Origin: Rhodoluna sp.
GTDB taxonomy: Bacteria; Actinomycetota; Actinomycetes; Actinomycetales; Microbacteriaceae
Direction: 5' to 3'
NCBI RefSeq assembly: GCF_024641065.1
Contig: NZ_JAHEDV010000001.1
Location: forward strand, 186,001-250,000
Length of the DNA stretch: 64,000 nt
Below the pieces are notes generated by a model that was not told where the DNA came from, did not search any database, and saw only the letters and a program-made list of their open reading frames with translations. Below are positions 26,653 through 36,088 of this stretch, one piece after another (the first letter of the stretch is position 1; the number at the start of each line of letters is the position of its first letter). A program made the position numbers and the translations under genes.

Positions 26653-28532
26653 GGCACTTTCGAACCAACTACCTGGGCAACGATGTCCATTGCAATAGCC
26701 TGCGCACTGAGGCCAACTCGATCTAGAATTTCGTCACGTGTTGCGTGCTCAAGGAACTCATCAGGCAGACCAACTTCATTTAAGGCTGTGTCAACCTGTG
26801 CTGCTCTAAGGTCTTGGCGAACTCGCGTACCGATTCCACCTACCTTTAGACCATCTTCAATTGTCACCACTAGGCGGTGTGCTGCCGCGAGCGAGACAAC
26901 TGACTTAGGAACAGGCACAACCCATCGAGGATCAATTACGGTGCTGCCAATACCCTGAGCCGCAAGTAATTCAGCAACTCTAAGAGCGGTTCGAGCCATT
27001 GCGCCAACAGCAAGAATCAATACATCCTTGGAAGCACTCTCTAGCAAGACGTCTACGCCGTCAGCGGTCCTTCTGATTGCAGGTATCTCTGCACCAACAC
27101 TGCCCTTCGAATAGCGAATCATCGTTGGAGCATCTGAAATCACTACCGCTTCATTTAGCTCTTCACGTAAACGAATGGCATCTCTTGGCGAAGCGATTCT
27201 GATGCCGGGAATAACCTGCATTACAGAGAGGTCCCACATTCCGTGGTGGCTGGCACCGTCGGGTCCTGTTACACCAGCGCGATCGAGAACGAAGGTTACT
27301 CCGGCCTTGTGGAGGGCAACATCCATGAGCACCTGATCAAAGGCTCGGTTTACGAAAGTCGCATAAAGCGCAACCACCGGATGCAATCCACCGAATGCCA
27401 TACCAGCCGCAGAAGTAACTGCGTGCTGTTCGGCAATGCCGACGTCAAATACGCGCTCGGGATAAGCCTGAGCAAACGCGTCAAGACCAACCGGCTTCAA
27501 CATTGCACCTGTAATTGCAACTACTTCGGAGCGCTTAGCAGCAATTTTGACGAGCTCCTCACCAAAAACCGAAGTCCAGGTCTCGCCAGAAGAAGCTTCG
27601 AGGGACTCGCCGCTTGTCGGGTCGATTTTGCCAACCGCGTGAAACTGGTCATCTTCGTTTAGCATCGCTGGGTCAAAGCCGCGACCCTTTTGTGTGATTG
27701 CGTGCACAATTACTGGAGCCGCGTATTTCTTGGCTTGAGTTAGGGCCTGCTCCATAGCCTGAAGGTCATGCCCGTCAACTGGGCCGATGTACTTAATGTC
27801 GAGGTTAGGAAACATGCCTTTCGGAGCAAAAGTGCTTAGTAAGCCCTTACCTGCACCGCGGAACGCTGAGTACGTCAATCTACCGATAAGGCCGAACTTG
27901 TAAAAGAGTTTCTTGCTTAGTCGATATAGACGACGATAGTTTGCGTCAGTTCTCACATCGTTCAGATAACGTGCCAAGCCACCAATGGTAGGCGCATAAG
28001 ATCGGCCGTTATCATTTACGACAATTACGAGCTTTCGGTCGTTATCGTCAGAAATGTTGTTTAGGGCCTCCCATGCCATTCCACCGGTCAAGGCACCGTC
28101 ACCAATTACGGCGACAACATAACGATCATTCTGGCCAGAAAGTTTGAATGCGCGAGAAATGCCGTCTGCCCAAGAAAGCGATGACGAAGCGTGTGAACTC
28201 TCAACTACATCGTGTTCAGACTCAGAACGCTGTGGATAGCCGGCGATGCCATCCTTTTGTCGCAGAGTGCTCAAATCGCTTCTGCCAGTAAGCATTTTGT
28301 GCACGTACGACTGATGCCCCGTGTCGAAGATGATTGGATCCTTGGGTGAATCAAACACCCGGTGAATGGCCACCGTTGTCTCAACTACCCCCAAGTTAGG
28401 ACCAAGATGCCCACCAGTTTTGGCTACGGCCGAAACCAAACCCTCACGTAGTTCACCACAGAGCGCTACTAATTCAAGTTGATTTAGTTTCTTTAGGTCC
28501 TCAGGACCTTGAACCCTCTGCAGGATAGACAT
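26592..28532 (-). CDS. dxs: 1-deoxy-D-xylulose-5-phosphate synthase
   Basis: First enzyme of the MEP isoprenoid pathway, joining pyruvate and glyceraldehyde 3-phosphate with thiamine diphosphate. The 646 aa carry GHLGPNLGVVE, HASSSLSWADGI, the ThDP motif GDGALTGGMAWEALNN, the catalytic glutamate in DVGIAEQHAV and the LDRAGVTGPDG stretch. The C-terminal 25 residues beyond the usual end lie in the overlap with the RNase D gene. It follows aconitase by 33 bases on the same strand. Confidence 0.96.
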   Translation of the reverse strand: MSILQRVQGPEDLKKLNQLELVALCGELREGLVSAVAKTGGHLGPNLGVVETTVAIHRVFDSPKDPIIFDTGHQSYVHKMLTGRSDLSTLRQKDGIAGYPQRSESEHDVVESSHASSSLSWADGISRAFKLSGQNDRYVVAVIGDGALTGGMAWEALNNISDDNDRKLVIVVNDNGRSYAPTIGGLARYLNDVRTDANYRRLYRLSKKLFYKFGLIGRLTYSAFRGAGKGLLSTFAPKGMFPNLDIKYIGPVDGHDLQAMEQALTQAKKYAAPVIVHAITQKGRGFDPAMLNEDDQFHAVGKIDPTSGESLEASSGETWTSVFGEELVKIAAKRSEVVAITGAMLKPVGLDAFAQAYPERVFDVGIAEQHAVTSAAGMAFGGLHPVVALYATFVNRAFDQVLMDVALHKAGVTFVLDRAGVTGPDGASHHGMWDLSVMQVIPGIRIASPRDAIRLREELNEAVVISDAPTMIRYSKGSVGAEIPAIRRTADGVDVLLESASKDVLILAVGAMARTALRVAELLAAQGIGSTVIDPRWVVPVPKSVVSLAAAHRLVVTIEDGLKVGGIGTRVRQDLRAAQVDTALNEVGLPDEFLEHATRDEILDRVGLSAQAIAMDIVAQVVGSKVPHAKSVEVGTGTAARPSINN

Positions 28533-28565
28533 ACATTCACCAACCGATTAATCGGCTAAGTATTC

Positions 28566-31244
28566 CTAAGCTACTAGGCTTCGAAGAACATACTGAAGAA
28601 TGCCGCCGTTGCGGTAGTAGTCAGCTTCACCAGGTGTATCGATACGAACAACTGCATCGAATTCGATCACCGATTTACCGGTCGGTGAGTGCTCTGATGG
28701 CTTCGCTACAACGTGAACAGTCTTTGGAGTCGATCCGTTGTTTAGCTCATCGATACCAGTGAAATCAAAGACCTCAGTGCCATCCAAACCAAGCGATTCA
28801 GCATTTTGCCCCGCTGGGAACTGCAATGGTAGAACACCCATTCCAATCAAGTTGCTGCGGTGAATGCGTTCGAAGCTTTCGGTAATCACGGCACGGACGC
28901 CTAGAAGACTTGTGCCCTTCGCTGCCCAGTCTCGCGATGAACCTGAACCGTACTCTTTTCCGCCAAGGATAACGAGCGGGGTACCTTCAGCCTGGTAGTT
29001 ACTAGAGGCGTCGTAGATAAACGCCTGCGGACCATCTGCTTTGGTGAAGTCACGAGTGAATCCGCCTTCAACATCATTCAACAATTGGTTGCGAAGACGA
29101 ATGTTGGCGAATGTTCCACGAATCATTACCTCGTGGTTTCCGCGACGTGAGCCGTAGCTGTTGAAGTCAACACGCGAAACACCATTCTCAGCCAGGTATT
29201 GACCGGCAGGTGAATCTGCCTTGATAGAACCAGCCGGAGAAATGTGGTCGGTAGTTACCGAGTCACCAAGCTTAGCTAGCACTCGAGCGCCTGAGATGTT
29301 GGTGACGGCGTCTGGGGTCTTCTTCATACCGTCAAAGTAAGGCGGCTTGCGAACATAAGTTGACTTAGCATCCCACTCAAAAACAGCTCCAACTGGGGTT
29401 GGCAGTGACTTCCAACGGTCATCACCTTCGAAAACTCCCGCGTACTGAGTTTTGAACATGTCTGAGTTGATAGATGCATCGATTACAGACTGCACTTCTT
29501 GAGCTGTTGGCCAAATGTCTTTTAGGTAGACCGGAGCGCCTGAAAGGTCTTCGCCGAGTGAATCCTTCTCAAAGTCGAAGTCCATTGTTCCGGCAAGGGC
29601 ATACGCGATTACCAGCGGCGGCGAAGCCAAGTAATTCATCTTTACGTCTGGGCTGATGCGACCCTCAAAGTTGCGGTTGCCAGAAAGAACGGCCGTTACA
29701 GCAAGGTCGTTGTGGTTGATTGCTTCTGAAATTTCGTCAGAAAGTGGTCCTGAGTTTCCGATGCAGGTTGCACAACCATAACCAACAAGGTTGAAGCCCA
29801 GGGAATCGAGGTCGCCAGTTAGACCAGCCTTGTTGTAGTACTCGGTGACAACTTTTGACCCCGGTGCAAGAGAGGTTTTTACCCAAGGCTTAGCCTTGAG
29901 CCCCTTAGCAACGGCCTTGCGGGCTACCAATCCAGCCGCCAACATCACGGATGGGTTTGAGGTGTTGGTGCATGAAGTGATTGACGCGATGGCAACATGC
30001 CCGTTATCCATGGCGAATTCTTGACCCTTTACAGCTGTCGGCTTAGAAGGCTCGGCTGTGTAGGTAGGGAGAATTTGTTCGAAAGACTCTTTAGCTTTGC
30101 TTAGAACGATGCGGTCTTGAGGACGCTTCGGACCAGCAATTGAAGGCACAACGGTGCTCAAATCAAGTTCTAGGTACTCGCTGAATCTCGGCTCGATGTT
30201 GGCGTCGTGCCAAAGGCCCTGGGCCTTGGTATAAGCCTCTACGAGATCAATTTGCTCTTGTGATCTACCAGTGATGCGCAGGTAGTCGAGCGTAACTTCG
30301 TCGATAGGGAACATTGCCGCGGTAGAACCGAACTCTGGGCTCATGTTTCCGATGGTGGCTCGGTTAGCCAGTGGCACAGATGAAACGCCCGCACCGTAGA
30401 ACTCGACGAACTTACCAACAACACCGTGCTTACGAAGCATTTCGGTGATGGTCAAAACTACGTCGGTTGCAGTGACTCCGGTTGAAATCTGGCCCGTCAA
30501 CTTGAAACCGACAACCTTTGGAATAAGCATCGAAACCGGCTGACCCAGCATGGCAGCCTCGGCTTCAATTCCGCCAACACCCCAGCCAAGCACACCTAGT
30601 CCGTTGACCATGGTGGTGTGTGAGTCAGTACCAACACAGCTGTCAGGATATGCCTGAAGTTCACCAGCGACTTCGCGCGCCATAACTGTACGGGCTAGGT
30701 ATTCGATGTTTACCTGGTGAACGATTCCGGTGCCAGGTGGAACAACTTTGAAGTCGTCAAAGGCGGTCTGGCCCCAACGAAGGAACTGGTAGCGCTCACC
30801 GTTACGGTTGTATTCAAATTCAACGTTTTTTTCGAAAGCATCTGGCGAGCCTGCTACGTCAATTTGAACCGAGTGGTCAATTACCAATTCAGCAGGAGCA
30901 AGCGGGTTAATGCGCTTAGGGTCACCGCCAAGTTCGGCTACCGCTTCACGCATTGTTGCTAGATCAACAACGCAAGGAACACCGGTGAAGTCCTGCATGA
31001 TCACGCGGGCTGGTGTGAACTGAATCTCTACGTCTGGCTCAGCGGTTGGATCCCAGTTGACCAAAGCGTTGATGTGCTCACCGGTAATGTTGGCGCCGTC
31101 TTCGGTGCGTAGGAGGTTCTCGAGCAGGATTTTGAGGCTGTACGGAAGGGTTTTGGCATCAACCGAGTTCAGATTGAAGATTCGGTATTCCTTCGATCCA
31201 ACCTTTAGTAGGTCAGCTGCACCGAAACTGTTGACTTTAGACAT
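28566..31244 (-). CDS. acnA: Aconitate hydratase A
   Basis: Interconverts citrate and isocitrate in the TCA cycle with a [4Fe-4S] cluster. The 892 aa include the cluster-ligand motifs [11 protein letters not shown] and [12 protein letters not shown], the swivel domain with [10 protein letters not shown] and the substrate loop [12 protein letters not shown]. An AAGGGGC ribosome binding site supports the ATG. It sits between DUF3159 upstream and dxs downstream, the common actinobacterial order. Confidence 0.97.
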   Translation of the reverse strand: MSKVNSFGAADLLKVGSKEYRIFNLNSVDAKTLPYSLKILLENLLRTEDGANITGEHINALVNWDPTAEPDVEIQFTPARVIMQDFTGVPCVVDLATMREAVAELGGDPKRINPLAPAELVIDHSVQIDVAGSPDAFEKNVEFEYNRNGERYQFLRWGQTAFDDFKVVPPGTGIVHQVNIEYLARTVMAREVAGELQAYPDSCVGTDSHTTMVNGLGVLGWGVGGIEAEAAMLGQPVSMLIPKVVGFKLTGQISTGVTATDVVLTITEMLRKHGVVGKFVEFYGAGVSSVPLANRATIGNMSPEFGSTAAMFPIDEVTLDYLRITGRSQEQIDLVEAYTKAQGLWHDANIEPRFSEYLELDLSTVVPSIAGPKRPQDRIVLSKAKESFEQILPTYTAEPSKPTAVKGQEFAMDNGHVAIASITSCTNTSNPSVMLAAGLVARKAVAKGLKAKPWVKTSLAPGSKVVTEYYNKAGLTGDLDSLGFNLVGYGCATCIGNSGPLSDEISEAINHNDLAVTAVLSGNRNFEGRISPDVKMNYLASPPLVIAYALAGTMDFDFEKDSLGEDLSGAPVYLKDIWPTAQEVQSVIDASINSDMFKTQYAGVFEGDDRWKSLPTPVGAVFEWDAKSTYVRKPPYFDGMKKTPDAVTNISGARVLAKLGDSVTTDHISPAGSIKADSPAGQYLAENGVSRVDFNSYGSRRGNHEVMIRGTFANIRLRNQLLNDVEGGFTRDFTKADGPQAFIYDASSNYQAEGTPLVILGGKEYGSGSSRDWAAKGTSLLGVRAVITESFERIHRSNLIGMGVLPLQFPAGQNAESLGLDGTEVFDFTGIDELNNGSTPKTVHVVAKPSEHSPTGKSVIEFDAVVRIDTPGEADYYRNGGILQYVLRSLVA

Positions 31245-31289
31245 GGATGCCCCTTCTTTGGTAGCTCATTACTACTTGAAATTTACCAC

Positions 31290-31961
31290 TTATTGACGGG
31301 TCGAAATGCTTCCACGAAGCAAAAGCCAGCTAAACCAGATCGCGATTGCGTAGAGCGGCACTCCCATGGCCACGCGCATTACCCCAAGAAGAGCGATTTG
31401 GTCGTTCAAGTACAGAGGAACTTGAACCAACAGCCTGAGTGAGAAGACCGAAATAAATATTGCAGTGGCCAACTGAGCCTTGCGATACAAAGACTTTTGC
31501 TTTCGCCAGCCCGCACCCATCCCGTTTAATGCGCCCACGAGCACACCGATTAGAGGCCACCTGACGATCACCGAAAGTGTGAGTGCAAAAATGTACACAG
31601 CATTCCATAGGAATCCGGTCAGAAAGTAATCTGCCGGCTTCCCCCCCTCTCGCAGTGGAAGGAAAGCTGCAATTGCTACACCTATAGCGCCCGCGATGGC
31701 TTGCACGACTGGTTTTTTACGAACTAATTGAATCGAGATAGACACGAGTGAAAGTGCGCCCGCACTAGCAACAGCCAAGACCAAATTCAAAGTTGCCGAA
31801 TAGACGACAACGAAGACAAGTGTTGGAACGATGGATTCCAAAATTCCAAGTACCCCACCAACACTTGCTAGAAGACTGCGTTTATTCAGCGACAAGCCGC
31901 TTTCAGATTCATGAAGACCCAGGCGTCTAGCGGCGGCCGCTTTGTCGACTCCAGATGGCAC
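31290..31961 (-). CDS. DUF3159 family membrane protein
   Basis: A 223 aa integral membrane protein of the actinobacterial DUF3159 family, with about six hydrophobic segments, a charged cytoplasmic start and RKKPVVQAIAGAIGVAI and GALNGMGAGWRKQKSLYRKAQLATAIF as conserved stretches. The function is unknown. Its GTG start overlaps the stop codon of the DUF3710 gene by one base. The DUF3159-DUF3710-dut order is typical of actinobacteria. Confidence 0.88.
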   Translation of the reverse strand: MPSGVDKAAAARRLGLHESESGLSLNKRSLLASVGGVLGILESIVPTLVFVVVYSATLNLVLAVASAGALSLVSISIQLVRKKPVVQAIAGAIGVAIAAFLPLREGGKPADYFLTGFLWNAVYIFALTLSVIVRWPLIGVLVGALNGMGAGWRKQKSLYRKAQLATAIFISVFSLRLLVQVPLYLNDQIALLGVMRVAMGVPLYAIAIWFSWLLLRGSISTRQ

Positions 31962-32569
31962 TAGATGACTCTTGGTGGGGCGACGGTACCTCCGGGCACC
32001 GTTAGTTTGAGCTGCTCTTTTGGAGGAAGAGGGTCATCTCCGCGAACAACAACGACCGACCTGAATAGTGCATCCACATCACCGGCAGCTTTGGGATCTT
32101 GCAGCGCTGCTCCCCCGACCACACCGCGCAGGAACCACTTTGGACCGTCCACACCAATGAATCTGGCCAGCTTAAATCCAGCCGCAATACCCTTTTCATC
32201 CAAGAGAGGAATTTTGGCAAGTAGTTCAGGACCAAGTGAGCCAACTCTTTCCTGAGTCTCTCCACCTTGGGCCAAAATGGCGTTTTGCATGTTGGCTCGA
32301 ACCTCGTGCCAAACACCCTCAGATCTCGGTGCGGCAAATGCCTGCAATTGCAGAGTAGAACCCGAGATCTCAAGACTCACTGCCACAACTGAATTTGTTG
32401 CTTCGTCAATCTCAAGACGAATTTGAAGGCCATCTCGAGCCGCGATTCGAATAGAACCGAAATCCAGGTACTGAGAAACAGCACTTACCTCAGTCAAGTC
32501 AAGCGGACCACCCGTAGAACGATCCTGTGGTGCCGATTTATCTGATGCATACAAATTGTCATTGGTCAT
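31961..32569 (-). CDS. DUF3710 family protein
   Basis: A protein of about 202 aa of the DUF3710 family, with DFGSIRIAARDGLQIRLEID, VWHEVRANMQNAILAQGG and KLARFIGVDGPKWFLRGVVGG. The function is not known. An in-frame ATG at 32605 would add 12 residues that overlap the conserved dut C-terminus in another frame; I prefer the ATG at 32569, seven bases after the dut stop. It is translationally coupled to the DUF3159 gene. Confidence 0.86.
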   Translation of the reverse strand: MTNDNLYASDKSAPQDRSTGGPLDLTEVSAVSQYLDFGSIRIAARDGLQIRLEIDEATNSVVAVSLEISGSTLQLQAFAAPRSEGVWHEVRANMQNAILAQGGETQERVGSLGPELLAKIPLLDEKGIAAGFKLARFIGVDGPKWFLRGVVGGAALQDPKAAGDVDALFRSVVVVRGDDPLPPKEQLKLTVPGGTVAPPRVI

Positions 32570-32576
32570 AACTGCG

Positions 32577-33014
32577 TTACTTTCTGCCGGTGGAGCCAAA
32601 GCCATTATCGCCCCGATGACTCTCAGGCAACTTGGCTACTCGAATAAAGCGCGCTTTCTCAACTCGCTGGAAGACAATCTGCGCTATTCGATCACCTAGT
32701 GAAATCTCGAAGGCCTCCTGCCCAGTGTTCAAGAGAGTCACGCTGATTTCACCTCGGTAACCAGCATCGACTGTGCCTGGAGCGTTGAGTACGGTAATTC
32801 CATGTTTTGAAGCCAAACCAGACCTTGGATGAACCAGCGCGACGAAGTTATCCGGGATAGCAATCGATACCCCGGTGGGAATGGTTTTGCGTTCGCCAGC
32901 CGGAATCAAAACACTCTCTCGCGAACGAAGGTCAGCACCAGCATCGCCAGGCTGGGAGTAGAGCGGTAGATACTCGTCACTACAAACAATCAATACGGGA
33001 AGGTCTTTATTCAC
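32577..33014 (-). CDS. dut: Deoxyuridine 5'-triphosphate nucleotidohydrolase (dUTPase)
   Basis: Hydrolyses dUTP to dUMP, keeping uracil out of DNA and feeding dTMP synthesis. All trimeric dUTPase motifs are present in 145 aa: DAGADLRS, PRSGLASKHG, GTVDAGYRGEI, RIAQIVF and the C-terminal RGDNGFGSTG. The GTG start has no ribosome binding site but a TACGCT hexamer seven bases upstream. It is divergent from the DUF3093 gene with only 26 bases between the start codons. Confidence 0.95.
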   Translation of the reverse strand: MNKDLPVLIVCSDEYLPLYSQPGDAGADLRSRESVLIPAGERKTIPTGVSIAIPDNFVALVHPRSGLASKHGITVLNAPGTVDAGYRGEISVTLLNTGQEAFEISLGDRIAQIVFQRVEKARFIRVAKLPESHRGDNGFGSTGRK

Positions 33015-33031
33015 GCTTATGAGCGTAATCT
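33015..33031. promoter_or_regulatory. Overlapping divergent -10 elements of dut and DUF3093
   Basis: On the minus strand TACGCT (33027-33022) lies seven bases before the dut GTG. On the plus strand TAATCT (33026-33031) lies nine bases before the DUF3093 ATG. The two hexamers share two base pairs, so the two polymerases should exclude each other. Confidence 0.45.
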
Positions 33032-33040
33032 AGAAACACG

Positions 33041-33499
33041 ATGCAATTAGATAAGCAAAACATCCAAGCACTCAAGTATCACGAGCGAGTCTTGCCTTCT
33101 ATCGGATCGTTTTTGCCCGTCTTGTTGGTTGCACCGACACTGTGGCTGATGTTGCTTCCAATTGCACCAATGGTTGGTGTTTTCGCAGGCCTGATAATTT
33201 CAGCCTTAATTTGCATCTTCATGATTGCGAATTCCCCGCTGATTCAAGTTCGCGAGGGCTTTTTGCTTGTCAATAAAGCAAACATTTCTTTGGATGCCAT
33301 CGGAGAAGCCATCACTATTGGCAAGGAGTCTGCGTTCGCTGAGCGAGGGCCTAATTTGGACTCAAGAGCATTTCTAGCGATTCAGGCTTCAGCTCCGACA
33401 ATGGTGAAGATAAAAGTGATCGACCCTGCAGATCCAACGCCGTACCTGCTTGTCTCGTCTAGGCACCCGGATGAGTTGATTTCCGCCTTAGCGAAGTGA
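33041..33499 (+). CDS. DUF3093 family membrane protein
   Basis: A 152 aa protein with a short N-terminal YHERVLPSI motif, two hydrophobic helices (about 22-62) and a cytoplasmic domain ending in DPADPTPYLLVSSRHPDELISAL, which is the hallmark of DUF3093. Members are near-universal in actinobacteria beside dut; the function is unknown. It is the only gene of its unit, flanked by dut (divergent) and the DUF4193 gene (convergent). Confidence 0.88.
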   Translation: MQLDKQNIQALKYHERVLPSIGSFLPVLLVAPTLWLMLLPIAPMVGVFAGLIISALICIFMIANSPLIQVREGFLLVNKANISLDAIGEAITIGKESAFAERGPNLDSRAFLAIQASAPTMVKIKVIDPADPTPYLLVSSRHPDELISALAK

Positions 33500-33516
33500 T
33501 CAAAAAAACTAAAAAA

Positions 33517-33801
33517 TTACTCGCACTCGATGCAAACTTGCCCGTACTTGCCTTTACGCGTTGACATCAGCGAGTGGTGCTTCACGATAAAGCACTCGGA
33601 ACAAGTAAATTCGTCGTCCTGCGCTGGCACAACCACTACGTCGTGATCCTCAGAGATTACATCTGGGAGAGCAAAGCCTTCGCCATGCTCTTCGTCTACG
33701 TCTACAACGCCAGAAAGCTTGTCTGGAATTCGCTCCTTGATTGCTTCGATCGACTCGGTATCGTCGTCGTTTTTGCGCGGTGCGTCGTAATCGGTTGCCA
33801 T
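33517..33801 (-). CDS. DUF4193 family zinc-ribbon-like protein
   Basis: A 94 aa acidic protein of the DUF4193 family. The C-terminus has two Cys pairs, FTCSECFIVKHH and GQVCIECE, likely binding one zinc ion. The N-terminal half is rich in Asp and Glu. Its role is unknown; it is conserved next to dut and sepH in actinobacteria. A GAGAGGGAAG ribosome binding site precedes the ATG. Confidence 0.88.
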   Translation of the reverse strand: MATDYDAPRKNDDDTESIEAIKERIPDKLSGVVDVDEEHGEGFALPDVISEDHDVVVVPAQDDEFTCSECFIVKHHSLMSTRKGKYGQVCIECE

Positions 33802-33973
33802 TTGGCTTCCCTCTCGTTTAAGTCTCTAAGCGTGCATAGTGTGCAACAAAAAACTGGTAAAGGCAAACACGTCACCGCGTGTTGATAAAAAATGTCGACA
33901 CAGTTGAACGGCACACGATGAATGTTCCATTAACACCAGCGGTTGACTGGCAGACTTTCAAGTGGAGGAAGTT

Positions 33974-34930
33974 ATGAAAGACATCAGACTTGTTGGCAAT
34001 GACGAGGATTACTTATTACTCGAGTCATTGGACGGCCAAAAGTATCGCCTGCTAGTTGATGACGTACTTCGCTCAAGCGTAAAAAAGGAAACCTCGAAGA
34101 AGCTTGCATCGGTTTCAATGTCACCACGCCAGATCCAAAATGCTATTCGCGCTGGTTCAAGCATCGAAGAGGTTGCTGCCGCTTCGGGGGCGTCAATAGG
34201 TTTCGTAGAAAACTTCGCTGTGCCTGTGTTTGCCGAACTGAATCACGTTTTGGCAAGTGCACTAAGTGTGCGCCTGGGAATCGATGGCGATCGATCATCC
34301 GAGCATTTGGAATTTGAGACTCTAATTGCAGATCGTCTCGCCAGCTTGGTAGGCACTCAAATAAAGTGGGCCGCAAAAAGAATTGAAAATGGGCTTTGGA
34401 CTATCTCTCTGAATTACACCGTTGATGACATCAGCCATGACGCTGATTGGTCTTTTGACGCAAGAAAACTCACACTGACGCCAGAGAACAAAACTGCAAT
34501 CAGTCTTTCAAGCGGCAAACCCGTTATCGCGCCGGCCGTGGATGTGACTCCAGTAACTACGACTCCGGCAGCATTTAAGCAGTCAACCTCAGATAAAACC
34601 GTCACACTAAGCGTTGTTGCTGATGAGCCAAAGAAGGTTGAATCTGCCATCGACGAACTTTTCACCGCAGTTAGCCAAACCGACGCGACAACCTCGACAC
34701 CGGCTCCTCTGAGCGCAACAGCAGACCTTCTTGAGGCGCTTCGCCGCAAGCGAAGTGAACAAGCTGAGCAAGAGGTAGCTCCAGCTAGCGCATCCTCGGC
34801 TGCTGCAATCGAGACCGTTGAAAAGGAAACTCCGCAGCCACAGGAAACGGAGAGCCCGGCACCTAAAAAAGGCCGTGCAAGCATGCCTAGCTGGGATGAA
34901 ATTGTCTTTGGTACTAAAACCGAAGACTAA
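33974..34930 (+). CDS. sepH: Cell division protein SepH (DUF3071)
   Basis: Actinobacterial regulator of FtsZ assembly. The 318 aa have the conserved N-terminal DUF3071 domain (MKDIRLVGNDEDYLLLE to about 165) including a helix-turn-helix-like stretch MSPRQIQNAIRAGSSIEEVAAASG, then a low-complexity Thr/Pro/Ser/Ala-rich linker and a conserved-looking end SMPSWDEIVFGTK. I place the start at 33974 behind a GGAGGAAG ribosome binding site rather than at the GTG 12 bases earlier, which would include that site. Its stop overlaps the convergent phosphodiesterase gene by 4 bases. Confidence 0.9.
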   Translation: MKDIRLVGNDEDYLLLESLDGQKYRLLVDDVLRSSVKKETSKKLASVSMSPRQIQNAIRAGSSIEEVAAASGASIGFVENFAVPVFAELNHVLASALSVRLGIDGDRSSEHLEFETLIADRLASLVGTQIKWAAKRIENGLWTISLNYTVDDISHDADWSFDARKLTLTPENKTAISLSSGKPVIAPAVDVTPVTTTPAAFKQSTSDKTVTLSVVADEPKKVESAIDELFTAVSQTDATTSTPAPLSATADLLEALRRKRSEQAEQEVAPASASSAAAIETVEKETPQPQETESPAPKKGRASMPSWDEIVFGTKTED

Positions 34931-36051
34931 ATAAAAGCTCCGAACCTAAGCAGCGGCACACTGAGTTCTTCTGGACTAATCGAGCCGTGCTGCCCGATCA
35001 TTTGCATGCTTTTTTTGCGAGCAAAATCGCGATGATAAAGCGCAACCCTGCTGATCGCAATAATGAATAGATCGGGTAAACGACCACTCGCTTCGTGAGT
35101 CAAGGTGCCATACCAACCGGCATTGGAAATCTCTTCCTTGGTCGCAACAAGGCACCGGTCGGTTAGCCAAGATTTCAATTCAGAAATTTGCTTCTCAGAA
35201 ATCGCTTCTTGGAAATACAAAAACTGGCACCTTGGGTCTCCCCCGACTGCGACTAGGTTTTCTAACCCTGGGGCTTCATCCAAGAAAATGTGCTGATTCG
35301 GGTCGACATCAACGATTCCGTGATCTGCAGTAAGAAGCATGCCTGCCTTCTTAGGCAAACGATGCTGTAACTCTTGAATCGCACCATCAAGTTCTTCCAA
35401 TTTTTCGAGCCACTTGAATGACTGTGAGCCAAATGCGTGTGCAGTTTGATCAAGCTCGGGAACATACAGGTACACCAACGCTTTGGGATTTTTGTCTAGT
35501 ACAGCGAGAGTGCTGCGAACCCGGTCATCGAGTGTTTTTGCGGCGAGGTATGTCGTCAAGCGCATCGTTGCGTTTGAGTAGCCGGAATTCTCATATTCAG
35601 CAGGCCCCACAACAAAACACGGAACGCCTGCTTCAGTTGCTCTCTCTGAGATGGTTTGGTTTGGCTGAAATTGCTCTGGGCTAAAGTCTGCACCAAGACC
35701 GGTAAGAAGATTTACAGACTGATTTTTGTCTCGATCGAAGATCTGATACCCGACAAGTCCATGTCTGCCTGGTAAGAGTCCAGTCGAAAAACTGGCAATT
35801 GCGGCAGCAGTGGTAGACGGAAACACGGTTGATATTTTTGTACCGACAGAACGGGTGAGAAAGGGAGCGTGACCAGAGCGGTAATTCAAATTAGAAACAC
35901 CGAGTCCGTCAACTAGCACGACAACCGACTGTTCAACTCGTCTCAAACCAAGACGGTTGTCTACACCAGTAATCGCCCCTAGTGCGGAGGCAAAAACATC
36001 GCTTAGCCTCCCGAAGGATTTAGGAAGCGCGGGTAGCATCGAAGACATCAC
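34927..36051 (-). CDS. Alkaline phosphatase superfamily phosphodiesterase/nucleotide pyrophosphatase
   Basis: A 374 aa metal-dependent hydrolase of the alkaline phosphatase superfamily (type I phosphodiesterase/nucleotide pyrophosphatase branch). The first metal ligand is D48 in VVLVDGLGVSNL, the nucleophile is a threonine in STVFPSTTAAA (about 80), and later ligands are in LYVPELDQTAHAFG and LLTADHGIVDV. The substrate is unknown. The GTG at 36051 is followed directly by ATG, which is an equally good start. It is usually found next to sepH in this group. Confidence 0.88.
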   Translation of the reverse strand: MMSSMLPALPKSFGRLSDVFASALGAITGVDNRLGLRRVEQSVVVLVDGLGVSNLNYRSGHAPFLTRSVGTKISTVFPSTTAAAIASFSTGLLPGRHGLVGYQIFDRDKNQSVNLLTGLGADFSPEQFQPNQTISERATEAGVPCFVVGPAEYENSGYSNATMRLTTYLAAKTLDDRVRSTLAVLDKNPKALVYLYVPELDQTAHAFGSQSFKWLEKLEELDGAIQELQHRLPKKAGMLLTADHGIVDVDPNQHIFLDEAPGLENLVAVGGDPRCQFLYFQEAISEKQISELKSWLTDRCLVATKEEISNAGWYGTLTHEASGRLPDLFIIAISRVALYHRDFARKKSMQMIGQHGSISPEELSVPLLRFGAFI

Positions 36052-36088
36052 CTAAGTCTGCCATAGGAAGTTCAGAGCCTCTAGAAAC

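Noticed and set aside
28544-28555. Palindrome CCGATTAATCGG between acnA and dxs
   Set aside because: Perfect but only 12 bases with no spacer, and no second copy or nearby promoter was seen to give it meaning.
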